Assembly: GCF_021390545.1 (NCBI RefSeq)
Contig: NZ_JAJUWR010000010.1
Coordinates: 124,001 to 188,000, forward strand
Length of the DNA: 64,000 nucleotides
Source: Algoriphagus sp. AGSA1
GTDB lineage: Bacteria > Bacteroidota > Bacteroidia > Cytophagales > Cyclobacteriaceae
Direction of reading: 5' to 3'
Shown: positions 1 to 8,203 of the stretch, one piece after another
How positions within the stretch are numbered: the stretch's first letter is position 1
Layout: the number at the start of each line of letters is the position of its first letter
Notes under the pieces: model-generated
Told to the model about the DNA's origin: nothing
The model's database searches: none
Seen by the model: the letters and a program-made list of their open reading frames with translations, nothing else
Translations under genes and position numbers: made by a program

Positions 1-2
1 AA

Positions 3-353
3 GAGGAGATGAGAATATCACAGCTCTTGACTTTGGCAATAGGAATTGTGGCAATTATTATTGCCTGGCAGATGACGGAAGTCCTCAGTTTGATGCTATA
101 TTCCTATGCGTTTATGGTCTCCGGGCTATTGGTTCCCGTAGTGGCGGGTTTGTTTTTTGGACAGACAAGTGCCAAAGCCGCCACTTCTTCCATGATCACC
201 GGAGGTTCTTTGACCGCTGGATTGATTGTCTCCGAGGCTTCGCTTCCATTTGGTTTGGATGCCAATTTATTCGGGCTCACACTCTCATTGCTGACATTTC
301 TGTCGGTGATCTATTATGAAAAAAATCACAGTTCAAAGTTAAAATCTATATGA
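3..353 (+). CDS. Sodium:solute symporter, C-terminal part (cut by window edge)
   Basis: The reading frame is already open at the left edge, so this is the tail of a longer membrane protein and the ATG at 9 need not be its start. About 115 residues remain, with three or four hydrophobic segments. The text 'SYAFMVSGLLVPVVAGLFFG' is typical of late transmembrane helices in the sodium:solute symporter (SSS) family, which moves solutes inward with Na+. The stop overlaps the next gene by 4 bases (ATGA), so it is co-translated with the acetyltransferase and racemase that follow. That context suggests import of an amino acid or related compound. The family call rests only on the C-terminus. Confidence 0.6.
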   Translation, partial: EEMRISQLLTLAIGIVAIIIAWQMTEVLSLMLYSYAFMVSGLLVPVVAGLFFGQTSAKAATSSMITGGSLTAGLIVSEASLPFGLDANLFGLTLSLLTFLSVIYYEKNHSSKLKSI

Positions 354-790
354 TCAAACTAGAAACTCTCTCTACCATTGACTCTGCTACTTATCTTCAA
401 AAGAATGAGATCGCAGACTTTCTATTCGTTCACCTTGGACAATATGGGGATCCAAAAGAGGATATTATGAAGTGCTTGGATTACGCCTTGGATCAAAGCT
501 TGCACGCCGGAGGATTTGTCGTAATGGCACGGGAAAATGGCAAATTGCTCGGGGCTCTTGTCATGAACAAAACAGGTATGTCGGGCTATATTCCTGAAAA
601 TATCCTGGTATATATAGCTGTAGATGCCGAGCAAAGGGGAAAGGGTATAGGAGGAAAACTCATGGATATGGCCATAAAAATGGCGAACGGCTCTATTGCG
701 CTTCATGTGGAGCCGGATAATCCAGCGAAGAAACTTTACGAAAGAATCGGCTTTACCAATAAATATCTTGAAATGAGATTGACCAAGTGA
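350..790 (+). CDS. GNAT family N-acetyltransferase
   Basis: This is a 146-residue cytoplasmic enzyme expected to move an acetyl group from acetyl-CoA to an amine. The acetyl-CoA loop is visible as QRGKGIG at residues 95-101, preceded by the usual beta-strand (ILVYIAV). The C-terminal part 'NPAKKLYERIGF' is the standard GNAT motif B region. Its start overlaps the symporter stop by 4 bases, and the racemase starts 2 bases after its stop, so all three genes form one operon. The substrate cannot be read from sequence. An amino acid or dipeptide handled by the transporter and racemase is plausible. Confidence 0.85.
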   Translation: MIKLETLSTIDSATYLQKNEIADFLFVHLGQYGDPKEDIMKCLDYALDQSLHAGGFVVMARENGKLLGALVMNKTGMSGYIPENILVYIAVDAEQRGKGIGGKLMDMAIKMANGSIALHVEPDNPAKKLYERIGFTNKYLEMRLTK

Positions 791-791
791 A

Positions 792-1874
792 ATGGCTTAT
801 CTGACATTAAATAAGGCAAAGCTCAAGGAGAATTTTGAGTACCTTAAGCGGACTTTCAAAGACAATGGGATAGCATGGGGCGTAGTCTCCAAGCTTCTCT
901 GTGGCAACAAGCTGTTTCTGCAAGAACTCATAAATCTAGGTGTGGATGAGATTCATGATAGCAGGATAAGTAACCTGGCGATGGTGAAATCGCTCAATCC
1001 CGGGATACAGACCGTTTACATCAAACCGGTGTCGAAAAGAAACATCAGCAAAATGGTGAAGTTTGCGGATGTAAGTCTCAACAGTGAGCTGGAAACGATC
1101 CGATGGATCAGCCAGGAGGCCGTGGAGCAGGGCAAAAAGCACAAGATTATCATCATGGTGGAGACCGGTGACCTGCGCGAGGGTGTGATGGGCGAACAAT
1201 TGGTGGAATTTTATTCCCAAATTTTCCACCTTCCAAACATTGAAATCATAGGTCTTGGTACCAATCTGAACTGCCTGAACGGGGTGATGCCTTCCACGGA
1301 CAAGCTGATACAGCTCTCACTTTACAAGCAGATCATCGAGCTCAAGTTCAACAAGGAAATCCCATGGGTATCTGCGGGTACCTCGGTGACCATTCCGCTT
1401 ATGCTCACCCATCAGCTTCCAAAAGGAATCAATCACTTCCGGGTAGGGGAGACGCTTTATTTTGGGCTGGATTTATTTGAGGAGAAAATCATCGAAGGAA
1501 TGAACGGAGATGTTTTTGAACTCCATGCCGAGATTATAGAGATGCAGGAGAAACCTCTCTTACCCATGGGGAATCTAGCTGCCAATCCCCAAGGAGAAAC
1601 TGCTGAAATTGATGAGTCGCTCTACGGACAGAGTTCATTTAGGGCGATTATCGATATAGGATTGCTGGATGTAGATCCCAAATATCTAATTCCCAGTGAC
1701 GAAAAATACGAGATTCTAGGGGGGAGCTCGGATATGCTGATTATCAATCTGGGCAAAAACCCCAATGGATATAAAGTAGGTGATACGCTTAATTTTGACA
1801 TGAGATATATGGGGGCACTGAGTCTGCTGAACTCTGATTACATAGAGAAGAAAGTGATAGAAAAATTGGATTAG
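792..1874 (+). CDS. Alanine/ornithine racemase family PLP-dependent enzyme
   Basis: This is a 360-residue protein of the fold-type III PLP family (alanine racemase N-terminal domain). The expected PLP lysine is K34 in VVSK, and the segment VETGDLREGV (residues 123-132) is characteristic of the ornithine racemase branch. A later 'SAGTSVTIPL' is the phosphate-binding region. It should interconvert L and D forms of an amino acid in the cytoplasm. It is the last gene of the symporter-GNAT-racemase operon, which suggests catabolism or salvage of a D-amino acid or modified amino acid. The family is clear but the exact substrate is not. Confidence 0.8.
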   Translation: MAYLTLNKAKLKENFEYLKRTFKDNGIAWGVVSKLLCGNKLFLQELINLGVDEIHDSRISNLAMVKSLNPGIQTVYIKPVSKRNISKMVKFADVSLNSELETIRWISQEAVEQGKKHKIIIMVETGDLREGVMGEQLVEFYSQIFHLPNIEIIGLGTNLNCLNGVMPSTDKLIQLSLYKQIIELKFNKEIPWVSAGTSVTIPLMLTHQLPKGINHFRVGETLYFGLDLFEEKIIEGMNGDVFELHAEIIEMQEKPLLPMGNLAANPQGETAEIDESLYGQSSFRAIIDIGLLDVDPKYLIPSDEKYEILGGSSDMLIINLGKNPNGYKVGDTLNFDMRYMGALSLLNSDYIEKKVIEKLD

Positions 1875-1932
1875 TAAATTGCTTTTGGCATGGTCATGGG
1901 AATACAGGGGAGAAACCAACTAGTGTTTGACT

Positions 1933-2526
1933 ATGAAAAAAGTAATGTTAATTCTTGCCCTTGGATTGGCAGCGGTTCAGTTGTCTCAAGCTCAATCATC
2001 AGATAAACCTGGAGGATTTGGTGTTCGGGGTGGTGCCAGTCTTTTCAATTTTGGAGGAGATGATGTTTCAGAAAACTCTTATACCAATAGGGTAGGTTTC
2101 CATGTAGGGGGATATGCCATGCTGTTTATGACGGATCGTTTGGCCTTGGAGCCAGGGGTCTATTACTCAGTCAAAGGAACCCAAAATGATGACTTTATCG
2201 ACAGTAGGGCCATCCTAAACTATGTAGATGTGCCTGTGCTTCTGAGATTGTACCCGTCCGATGGCTTCAATGTTTTCCTAGGACCACAGATTTCATTCTT
2301 GGCAAATTCCAAATTTGAAGGGGATTTCTTTGGCAACACGGTGTCCTATGATTCGGATGCGATCAAGGAAACGGATTTCGGGCTTGTGTTTGGCTTGGGG
2401 TACAACCTGCCAAAAGGCTTTAATGTACAGGCTTCCTATGATTATGGGGTGACACCGATTTTCAAGGACAGTGATGCAGATGTGTATAACAGAGGGTTTA
2501 AATTATCTGCAGGATATACTTTCTAA
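1933..2526 (+). CDS. Outer-membrane beta-barrel protein (PorT-like)
   Basis: The chosen ATG at 1933 begins directly at a signal peptide (MKKVMLILALGLAAVQLSQA) and is preferred over a TTG six bases upstream. The mature part of about 175 residues is rich in alternating, aromatic-ended strands such as 'KPGGFGVRGGASLFNFGG' and ends in an aromatic residue (GYTF), as outer-membrane barrels do. It matches the general pattern of the outer-membrane beta-barrel (PorT-type) domain common in Bacteroidota. A strong terminator follows and no operon partner is evident. Function beyond membrane localisation is unknown. Confidence 0.75.
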   Translation: MKKVMLILALGLAAVQLSQAQSSDKPGGFGVRGGASLFNFGGDDVSENSYTNRVGFHVGGYAMLFMTDRLALEPGVYYSVKGTQNDDFIDSRAILNYVDVPVLLRLYPSDGFNVFLGPQISFLANSKFEGDFFGNTVSYDSDAIKETDFGLVFGLGYNLPKGFNVQASYDYGVTPIFKDSDADVYNRGFKLSAGYTF

Positions 2527-2550
2527 CCAAGTGAAAGTTGATATAAACTA

Positions 2551-2584
2551 AAATGCCTCTAAAGAAATTTGGAGGCATTTTTTT
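2551..2584 (+). terminator. Intrinsic terminator after the beta-barrel gene
   Basis: A 9-bp perfect stem (AAATGCCTC at 2551-2559, GAGGCATTT at 2572-2580) is followed by a run of seven T. It sits 25 bases past the stop of the barrel gene. Confidence 0.9.
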
Positions 2585-2730
2585 ATAAACCACAAAGACC
2601 ACAGAGGGCACAGCTGCCAAAGAGGAAGGGGGGCTGAAAGCCAAGTTGTAAAAGCCCTGTATTTGTGGAGAAGTAAATGATTTCCACTAAACGTTCCTGT
2701 CCCGTAATTTTAAATTTTGGCTACTGCTCT

Positions 2731-2811
2731 AAACCTGCCAGGCTTTCCTGTTGGGAGTGAGAAATAAACAGCTGTTTCAACAATACCCGAAGATGTAAAC
2801 CTGGCAGGTTT
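2731..2811. repeat. Inverted repeat AAACCTGCCAGG / CCTGGCAGGTTT
   Basis: Two perfect 12-bp arms lie at 2731-2742 and 2800-2811 with 57 bases between. A related but imperfect version lies at 21221-21256. The 288-base gap here (2585-2872) also holds short low-information pieces of the kind 'ccacaaagaccacagagg'. No gene is supported in it. Confidence 0.7.
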
Positions 2812-2872
2812 TCTAGCGTAAAGCCGCAAAGATTTCGCAAGGAATAGTGCGGGTGGAAGCCAAGTCGAAGAA

Positions 2873-3976
2873 CTACTTATTTTCTTTGTCCATGCCATTG
2901 ATCCAGTCCTTGATCAGCTGCACACCCTCTGTGTGGACTGTCGTACGCCCAAGTTCCGGCATGGCTATGCCTACTTCCGTGGAGTTCATGCGATGGGGAA
3001 TAATGGATTTGTCAGCATTGCCAGGGACAATATCAAAATCATAGGTTCCAGCACCATTTCCGGCAGCGACTGGGATTTTGCTCACGCCAAGCTTCCTAGG
3101 GTCGGACTCATCATAAGTAAGGAAAAGCCCAGAAGTACTTGCTGGGCCTGCTGCACTATGGCAATGAGAGCAGTTGATATCCAAGTAAGCCATCGCACGC
3201 TCATCAAGAGGAAGATTTTTGTCTTCATAGTTGACCATGGCGGGATGGGCTTTTACTCCTTCAAATCCTTCCAACTTCCCTGATTCTGTCCAGTGAGCCA
3301 GTTGATTTTCCTTTCCTGATTTATATTCAAATTCATGGTTGAGATGCTGCACTTTTACTCCTATAGGCACCAGTGTCTCATTCTGATTATGGCAGGTTTT
3401 GCATTGGTTTTTATTCGGGACGAGGTAGTTGATCAGCTGTTTTTTGCCGCTGTGATCGATGAAAGTAACCTCAGATTCTCCTCCCACAACTTTTAATACC
3501 GCATCTGTCTGGTTTTCATTCCAGATGTAGGGAAATGCTTCCCAGCCTTTTTCAGAGTTGATTAAAAGCCTGGTTTCTATGATTCTTCTGTTTTCCTCTG
3601 TTTTGCGGAAGTCAGCTGGGTAATAGAAGTTTTTGATCAGCACAGTGCCTTCTGGAAAGTTAAGTTCATTAGATGCAAGTATGGCTTTTTCTCCTTCAGG
3701 AAAGAAGATGAAGCGGCTTTTGAAGGCATAATCAGTGAATAGGGACGAAGCCGGTCGATATGGAATTACTTCATTCACGGGAATTAAATCATGTAATTCC
3801 CCCATAAAGAAACCGTATGTAGATAACCTTTTGTATGGAAATCTTCCATCGGCAAGTTCATCTTCCAGAGCAGTTTCTTTGATTTCTGAACTTGATGATT
3901 CAGTTGTGCATGCACTTATAATCAGCATCAGAACCAGTACAAGATTGAATGACCAAAAAATCCTATTGTTTCCCAT
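2873..3976 (-). CDS. SO2930-family diheme c-type cytochrome lipoprotein
   Basis: This is a 367-residue lipoprotein with the lipidation cysteine at C23 (LIISAC). It carries two heme c motifs, CKTCH (192-196) and CSHCH (269-273), which fits the SO2930 / TIGR03806 family of diheme cytochromes. That family occurs regularly next to a beta-helix protein, as here, and the function of the pair is not known. Its ATG overlaps the stop of the beta-helix gene (TAATG), so the two are translationally coupled. It should act as an electron carrier or redox enzyme in the periplasm or at the membrane surface. The family assignment is from memory of the motifs and the pairing. Confidence 0.8.
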   Translation of the reverse strand: MGNNRIFWSFNLVLVLMLIISACTTESSSSEIKETALEDELADGRFPYKRLSTYGFFMGELHDLIPVNEVIPYRPASSLFTDYAFKSRFIFFPEGEKAILASNELNFPEGTVLIKNFYYPADFRKTEENRRIIETRLLINSEKGWEAFPYIWNENQTDAVLKVVGGESEVTFIDHSGKKQLINYLVPNKNQCKTCHNQNETLVPIGVKVQHLNHEFEYKSGKENQLAHWTESGKLEGFEGVKAHPAMVNYEDKNLPLDERAMAYLDINCSHCHSAAGPASTSGLFLTYDESDPRKLGVSKIPVAAGNGAGTYDFDIVPGNADKSIIPHRMNSTEVGIAMPELGRTTVHTEGVQLIKDWINGMDKENK

Positions 3977-5259
3977 TACATTTCAGCAATTGCGTTGACG
4001 TTGGTGCTCACTGCTATGGTGCAGTTTTGGAAAGGAGATACATCTGAAAATGCCTTGATATTGTCCTCACCTTCAGAGAAGTCAAATCTGGTGAAATAGA
4101 GCTCCTCCATTCCTTTCTCTGACAGGCAGATCCGCATAGGATTGGTGGCGATGTCACTACTGATACTTTCATCCCAGATTCCATCATAGACTATGTCCTG
4201 TGTCCTGGCTTTGCCGTGTGCATTGTAAATGCTGATCAATTGACCCAGTTCTCTACTTAAATCGGGAAAACCTTTTGTACGGTCGTATTCATTGTCATGG
4301 ATATAGATATCTGTTGTATAAGGAGACCAGTTAGGCGCATCGCTGGGGTATCCGGTGATCTGATAACTTGCGATGGCCACACCTGTGGTTTTGTTTTTTA
4401 GGATCCGGTTGTTGTAGATCTCCACTTCTTTGGCGGCCAAAAGAATCACTCCTGAACCGGGAGGAATCATGGTCACTGTGTTGCCATTTGGCTCTTCTCC
4501 GATTGCTGTGGCAAAGTTCTCGTGGTTGTTCTCAATGATGTCGTTGTTGTAGATTTTGGTTCTCGCTCCATCAGCTTTTGGCAGCCCCGGTAGATTAAAA
4601 ACCAAAATCCCCCCGGTATTGTCACGGACTATGTTGCCGAATACCTCTGCATTGTCGCAGTTTTCTATTTCTATTCCGGCGACATTCCCAAAGGCCAGGG
4701 AATTTTTAACGATGATGTTTTCTGACTGGCCCACATAGATGCCTGCATCACGGGAATGTGAGGCGATTACCTCATCGACCATCACATTCTTGCACTGCAC
4801 AGGATAGATCGCATAGGTCCCGTTTTTGGATTTGTCTCCATTGGTCCAGGTGACATTGATCCTGCGGAAGGTGATGCCGTCTGTATGCTGGGCCTTTACC
4901 CCATCGCCAGGAGCATCCTCTACAGTTAGATCCTCTATGGTGATGTTGTTTCCTACCAGTTTGATTCCTTCCCCTCCTGTCTTTAGGTTTTTGAAGGAGA
5001 GCACTGTTTGCCCAAGCCCCGCACCCTTGATAGTGATGTTTGACTTATTGTCCAGAATAAGCTGGGTATTTAATTCGAAGAAGCCGGATGGTATTTCTAT
5101 TGTAGCCCCATCTTCTGCCATAATAAAAGCCTCGACGATTTTTTCGGTTTGCTCTTGGTTCATTCTCGGTAACTTGGAGCTGTCAAAAGTCCGTTCATTG
5201 GAAGAAGTGCTACAGCTATAAATAGAAAATACGGAGAAGATGAAATATAACTTTTTCAT
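3976..5259 (-). CDS. Parallel beta-helix repeat lipoprotein, partner of the diheme cytochrome
   Basis: The start at 5259 is chosen because it begins a lipoprotein signal (MKKLYFIFSVFSIYSC, lipid C16). The open frame extends further upstream to 5304 but would add 15 residues ahead of the signal. The 427-residue product is full of N-I-x-I-x-x and 'VFGNIVRDNTGGILVFN' type turns, typical of a right-handed parallel beta-helix as in TIGR03805 and polysaccharide lyase-like folds. The frame ends in TAATG shared with the cytochrome start. Such proteins often bind or cut polymers, but no catalytic residues can be assigned here. A TAGATTTG box lies 27-34 bases upstream. Confidence 0.75.
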   Translation of the reverse strand: MKKLYFIFSVFSIYSCSTSSNERTFDSSKLPRMNQEQTEKIVEAFIMAEDGATIEIPSGFFELNTQLILDNKSNITIKGAGLGQTVLSFKNLKTGGEGIKLVGNNITIEDLTVEDAPGDGVKAQHTDGITFRRINVTWTNGDKSKNGTYAIYPVQCKNVMVDEVIASHSRDAGIYVGQSENIIVKNSLAFGNVAGIEIENCDNAEVFGNIVRDNTGGILVFNLPGLPKADGARTKIYNNDIIENNHENFATAIGEEPNGNTVTMIPPGSGVILLAAKEVEIYNNRILKNKTTGVAIASYQITGYPSDAPNWSPYTTDIYIHDNEYDRTKGFPDLSRELGQLISIYNAHGKARTQDIVYDGIWDESISSDIATNPMRICLSEKGMEELYFTRFDFSEGEDNIKAFSDVSPFQNCTIAVSTNVNAIAEM

Positions 5260-5285
5260 AAGGCAGGAGAATATTTTGGGCTTCT

Positions 5286-5293
5286 CAAATCTA
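5286..5293 (-). promoter_or_regulatory. -7 promoter box for the beta-helix/cytochrome operon
   Basis: The minus strand reads TAGATTTG, an exact match to the Bacteroidota -7 consensus TAnnTTTG, 26 bases before the chosen ATG. No clear -33 TTTG is present at the right spacing. Confidence 0.5.
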
Positions 5294-5525
5294 CCTAAAA
5301 TCAAAAACAGTTTTCTTTGACTTTTGTCAATAAATCATCGGTGATCCTACAGGCCTGCTTTGAATGCCAGCCTTATCCATCTAGATTGGGGATCAATTAG
5401 TAGAAAAAAGTGTGTATAATTGTCCGGGTAAGGAAGTGAAGGCCTACCCCCGCAAGGTAGGCCTAAAAGAGTGAAAAACCTGAAATTTTTCTATGATCAA
5501 GTGCTTCGAAAGCTTCTTGGGTTTT

Positions 5526-6431
5526 TTAAAATTCCGCCTCTATCAATTCCTTATTGCATGCAGCTCCGGCCATAGTGCCGGTAGATACTGCATAAGAAAC
5601 CGACCGAAACTGGGTGGTGCTATCCCCGCAGGCATATATCCCGGGAATGGAGGTCTTTTGCATGGGATCAACTTTGATATGACCATGGTCAGTCAACTCA
5701 ATCCCTAGGCTGGAAGGGAGGTTTGAACTTTGCGTAAAGTCAGCCTTGGCATACAAAGCCTGCAAAGGGATATTAGTCCCATCTTTGAGAATCAGCTGTT
5801 CAAGATTTCCGTTTGTATGGGATATATGATCAATCTCAGTTTCAATGACACTTACTCCCTTTCCAGTCAGTTTAGCCGTTTGCTCATCTGTCAAAGTTGA
5901 TTTTCCATTGGTGAAAAGTGTCAGGTCTCCGGTCCAATTTGTAATCATTTTCCCAAACTCAAAGGCAAAATCCCCATTTGCCAAAATCCCGGTTTTCTGA
6001 TTTCTGACTTCATAGCCATGACAATACGGACAATGGATTACGGATATTCCCCAGCACTCAGCAAAACCCGGAATCTGTGGCATGATATCTTTGACCCCTG
6101 TGGCGAGAATCAGTTTTTTGCTTTGGAACCCTTTGCCTGATTCAGTCTGAATTTCAAATCCCTCTTCAGATTTTTTGCCGGATACCGCATAGTCGGATAA
6201 GAATGTAACTGTGTCGTATAGCTCTACTTGCTGTCTGGCTAAAGTTGAGATTTCTGCCGGAGTTTTACCATCCTGCGTCAAAAAATTATGGGAATGTGGG
6301 GTTTGTCGGTTGCAGGGTTTTCCGGCATCTATCACCAACACTTTCCTCAAAGATCTTCCCAATGCCATAGCCGCTGACAGTCCGGCGTAACTTCCTCCTA
6401 CGATGATCACATCAAATTTGCTTGCTTCCAT
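5526..6431 (-). CDS. NAD(P)/FAD-dependent oxidoreductase, thioredoxin-reductase-like
   Basis: This 301-residue protein has an N-terminal FAD-binding glycine motif (GGSYAG, 12-17), a CPYC redox-type motif (134-137, followed by HGYE) and the C-terminal FAD motif 'GIYACGD'. These place it in the two-domain thioredoxin-reductase-like family. Classical thioredoxin reductase has CATC at the redox site, and the CPYCHGYE version marks a separate subgroup of uncertain partner. The central NAD(P) glycine motif is weak (GILANGDFAFEFG). It has its own promoter, with a long perfect palindrome over the -33 region, so it is probably regulated separately from the SDR upstream. Confidence 0.85.
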   Translation of the reverse strand: MEASKFDVIIVGGSYAGLSAAMALGRSLRKVLVIDAGKPCNRQTPHSHNFLTQDGKTPAEISTLARQQVELYDTVTFLSDYAVSGKKSEEGFEIQTESGKGFQSKKLILATGVKDIMPQIPGFAECWGISVIHCPYCHGYEVRNQKTGILANGDFAFEFGKMITNWTGDLTLFTNGKSTLTDEQTAKLTGKGVSVIETEIDHISHTNGNLEQLILKDGTNIPLQALYAKADFTQSSNLPSSLGIELTDHGHIKVDPMQKTSIPGIYACGDSTTQFRSVSYAVSTGTMAGAACNKELIEAEF

Positions 6432-6451
6432 TTTTTATCCAGTTAGAGAAA

Positions 6452-6482
6452 CAAAGGTAAAAACAGAATCCATAAATGCAAT
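6452..6482 (-). promoter_or_regulatory. Promoter of the thioredoxin-reductase-like gene
   Basis: The minus strand has TACCTTTG at 6452-6459 (exact TAnnTTTG). An ATTG at 6479-6482 sits 19 bases upstream, matching the expected -33 spacing. The start codon is 20 bases downstream of the -7 box. Confidence 0.6.
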
Positions 6483-6502
6483 AATATTGCATTTATGGAT
6501 TC
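6466..6502. repeat. Perfect palindrome, 17-bp arms, over the promoter
   Basis: Arms at 6466-6482 and 6486-6502 are exact reverse complements around a 3-base centre (AAT). The arm begins GAATCCATAAATGC. It begins 10 bases past the stop of the SDR gene and covers the -33 region of the flavoprotein promoter. On the minus strand a short T run follows. It may be a terminator for the SDR gene, an operator, or both. Confidence 0.8.
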
Positions 6503-6511
6503 AAGTATATC

Positions 6512-7234
6512 TCATGGATTTGTTGACCAGAACTCCACATTTTTCACCAAAGCTCTTTTCGGCAGTTTCAAGTGGGCTACAAGCAGCTCGGCAAAATCCT
6601 CAGGTTGTAATACTTTGTCAGGATTGCCATCTGTCAGCTTGTTTCCGATAGCCAGGTCAGTTGCAATAGTGCTTGGTGTCATACTAAAAACACGGATATC
6701 TGACTTGCGGACTTCCTGCATAAGAGACTCGGTAAGCCCGTTCAATCCAAACTTGGACGCACTATAGGCACTGGTCATCGCATTTCCTTTTTGGCCTGCA
6801 GTGGAGGATACATTTACGATATCACCTGACTTGCGGGCAAGCATGCCTGGAAGAACTTCGTGAATTACATAGTACACTCCTAGCAGATTGACTTTGATAA
6901 TGTTTTCCCATTCGCTCACTTCCAGATCAAGGAATTTCCCAAATTTCCCTCCGCCCGCATTGTTGACAAGAATATCTGGTACTCCCAGTTCAGAGATCAG
7001 TGAGGCAATCGCTGGCTTAATGCTGGAGAAATCAGACTGATCCGCTACTGCTATTGCAACTTTCAGAGAAGAGTCTATTCCTGCCACGGCTTCTTTGACA
7101 GCTAGCAAATCTGATTCTGTCCTTGATAGAAGTGCCAAATGAACGCCTTCTTTGGCTAAAGCCAGTGAAATAGCTTTGCCTAATCCTTTTCCTGCGCCGG
7201 TGATCAGCGCGGTTTTTCCTTGTAGTGATTGCAT
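6512..7234 (-). CDS. SDR family oxidoreductase (3-ketoacyl-ACP reductase-like)
   Basis: The 240-residue protein has the classical short-chain dehydrogenase layout: cofactor motif TGAGKGLG (12-19), NNAG (91-94), and the catalytic serine, tyrosine and lysine at S143/S144, Y157 and K161 (YSASK). An arginine in 'LLSRTE' after the second strand suggests NADPH use. It resembles the FabG/sepiapterin-reductase branch, but the substrate cannot be assigned. It is a single gene, with the long palindrome separating it from the flavoprotein gene downstream. Confidence 0.88.
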   Translation of the reverse strand: MQSLQGKTALITGAGKGLGKAISLALAKEGVHLALLSRTESDLLAVKEAVAGIDSSLKVAIAVADQSDFSSIKPAIASLISELGVPDILVNNAGGGKFGKFLDLEVSEWENIIKVNLLGVYYVIHEVLPGMLARKSGDIVNVSSTAGQKGNAMTSAYSASKFGLNGLTESLMQEVRKSDIRVFSMTPSTIATDLAIGNKLTDGNPDKVLQPEDFAELLVAHLKLPKRALVKNVEFWSTNP

Positions 7235-7531
7235 TTCTTGATCTTTTAAAAGTTATAGATCTAATTCAAAATCTTGGTTGAGAGTTCATTTGTCGTCTGA
7301 GCAAGTCTAAGTAAGGTTGATGATTTTTTTATAGTCTTTAATATTCCCGCGGATTATCGCTGAAAAGGACGCTGATCTTCGCAGATAGTGGAGTGAGAAT
7401 AATCCTTTTAACTCTTATTTTGGAGTTTCAATCATGAAATTTTCTTTTAAAATGAACGGTTTTCATCTGATAAAAAACGCCTCTTAATAATATCATAACC
7501 TACCATTTTCAGCTTTAACCTTCAGCCGAAT
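7235..7531. other. Divergent intergenic region, no gene seen
   Basis: This is an AT-rich spacer between the minus-strand SDR gene and the plus-strand sigma factor gene. It holds a short degenerate repeat piece (GCTGATCTTCGCAGAT around 7370-7386) of the type scattered in Bacteroidota intergenic DNA. I see no supported reading frame or RNA. Confidence 0.5.
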
Positions 7532-7539
7532 TATTTTTG
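7532..7539 (+). promoter_or_regulatory. -7 promoter box before the ECF sigma gene
   Basis: TATTTTTG matches TAnnTTTG exactly and lies 18 bases before the sigma factor ATG. The -33 element is not clear. Confidence 0.45.
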
Positions 7540-7557
7540 GAATATAGCTAAAGGATT

Positions 7558-8085
7558 ATGTCCACTTTTCAGAATACAGCACATTTCGAACAGGTTTTCA
7601 AGGACAATTGGGAACTCATGTACCAAAGTGCCTATAGTAAAATAGGGGATCAGGCTGTCGTGGAGGATATTCTTCAGGAGATTTTTATAGATATCTGGCA
7701 AAGAAGGGAGTCCTTGGAAATAAAATCTGGAATAAAGGCCTATCTATTGACAGCAGTGAAATATCAGGTCATGAAGCACTTTGATGGGCAAGCCAAAATA
7801 AGAAAGGATAACAGCCATAACCTTCCTGAGGCCTATTATGAAGAGGATGTTTTTGGATTTGAGGAACTTTTCCATGAGATAGAAATCGCTGTAGAAATGC
7901 TTCCTCCCCGTGCTCAACTGGTCTTTCGGATGAGCAGACTGGAAGGTTATTCTGTAGATGAAATTGCGGATAAACTTAAGGTTTCTCCTCAGACTGTCCA
8001 CAATCAACTGAGCAAATCCCTCAAAATCATGCGTGGTGAATTGAAGCATTTGGCTCCTGCACTTGCTGTATATCTCCTTGCCTGA
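7558..8085 (+). CDS. RNA polymerase sigma-70 factor, ECF subfamily
   Basis: This 175-residue protein has sigma region 2 near residues 15-80 ('VVEDILQEIFIDIWQRRES') and region 4 at the C-terminus ('EGYSVDEIADKLKVSPQTVH', a helix-turn-helix that reads the -35 element). It belongs to the Bacteroidota FecI-like group. The FecR-type anti-sigma gene follows 118 bases downstream, then a SusC with an STN signalling domain. The expected circuit is substrate capture by SusC/SusD, a signal to FecR across the periplasm, and release of this sigma factor to transcribe the uptake genes. Confidence 0.92.
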   Translation: MSTFQNTAHFEQVFKDNWELMYQSAYSKIGDQAVVEDILQEIFIDIWQRRESLEIKSGIKAYLLTAVKYQVMKHFDGQAKIRKDNSHNLPEAYYEEDVFGFEELFHEIEIAVEMLPPRAQLVFRMSRLEGYSVDEIADKLKVSPQTVHNQLSKSLKIMRGELKHLAPALAVYLLA

Positions 8086-8158
8086 AAGCTTCTTTGTTAA
8101 GGGCAGATTAATTTTTGATCAGGCATATTTCATGATTAGATAATCAAATCGGGCAGTA

Positions 8159-8168
8159 GTCGAAGGCG
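8159..8168 (+). promoter_or_regulatory. GTCGAAGGCG motif before fecR (also before susC)
   Basis: The same 10-mer occurs 36 bases before the FecR start and again at 9275-9284, 68 bases before the susC ATG. It may be part of a promoter read by the ECF sigma factor. No matching second element was found. Confidence 0.25.
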
Positions 8169-8203
8169 GTATTTCAGACTTAATAGATGAAAGACCATTA
8201 CTC

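Noticed and set aside
2710..2898. Short minus-strand frame over the CCTGCCAGG inverted repeat
   Set aside because: It reads across repeat sequence and overlaps the cytochrome gene in another frame.
4826..5221. 131-codon plus-strand frame
   Set aside because: It is antisense to the beta-helix gene and starts in the middle of it; no signal or motif.
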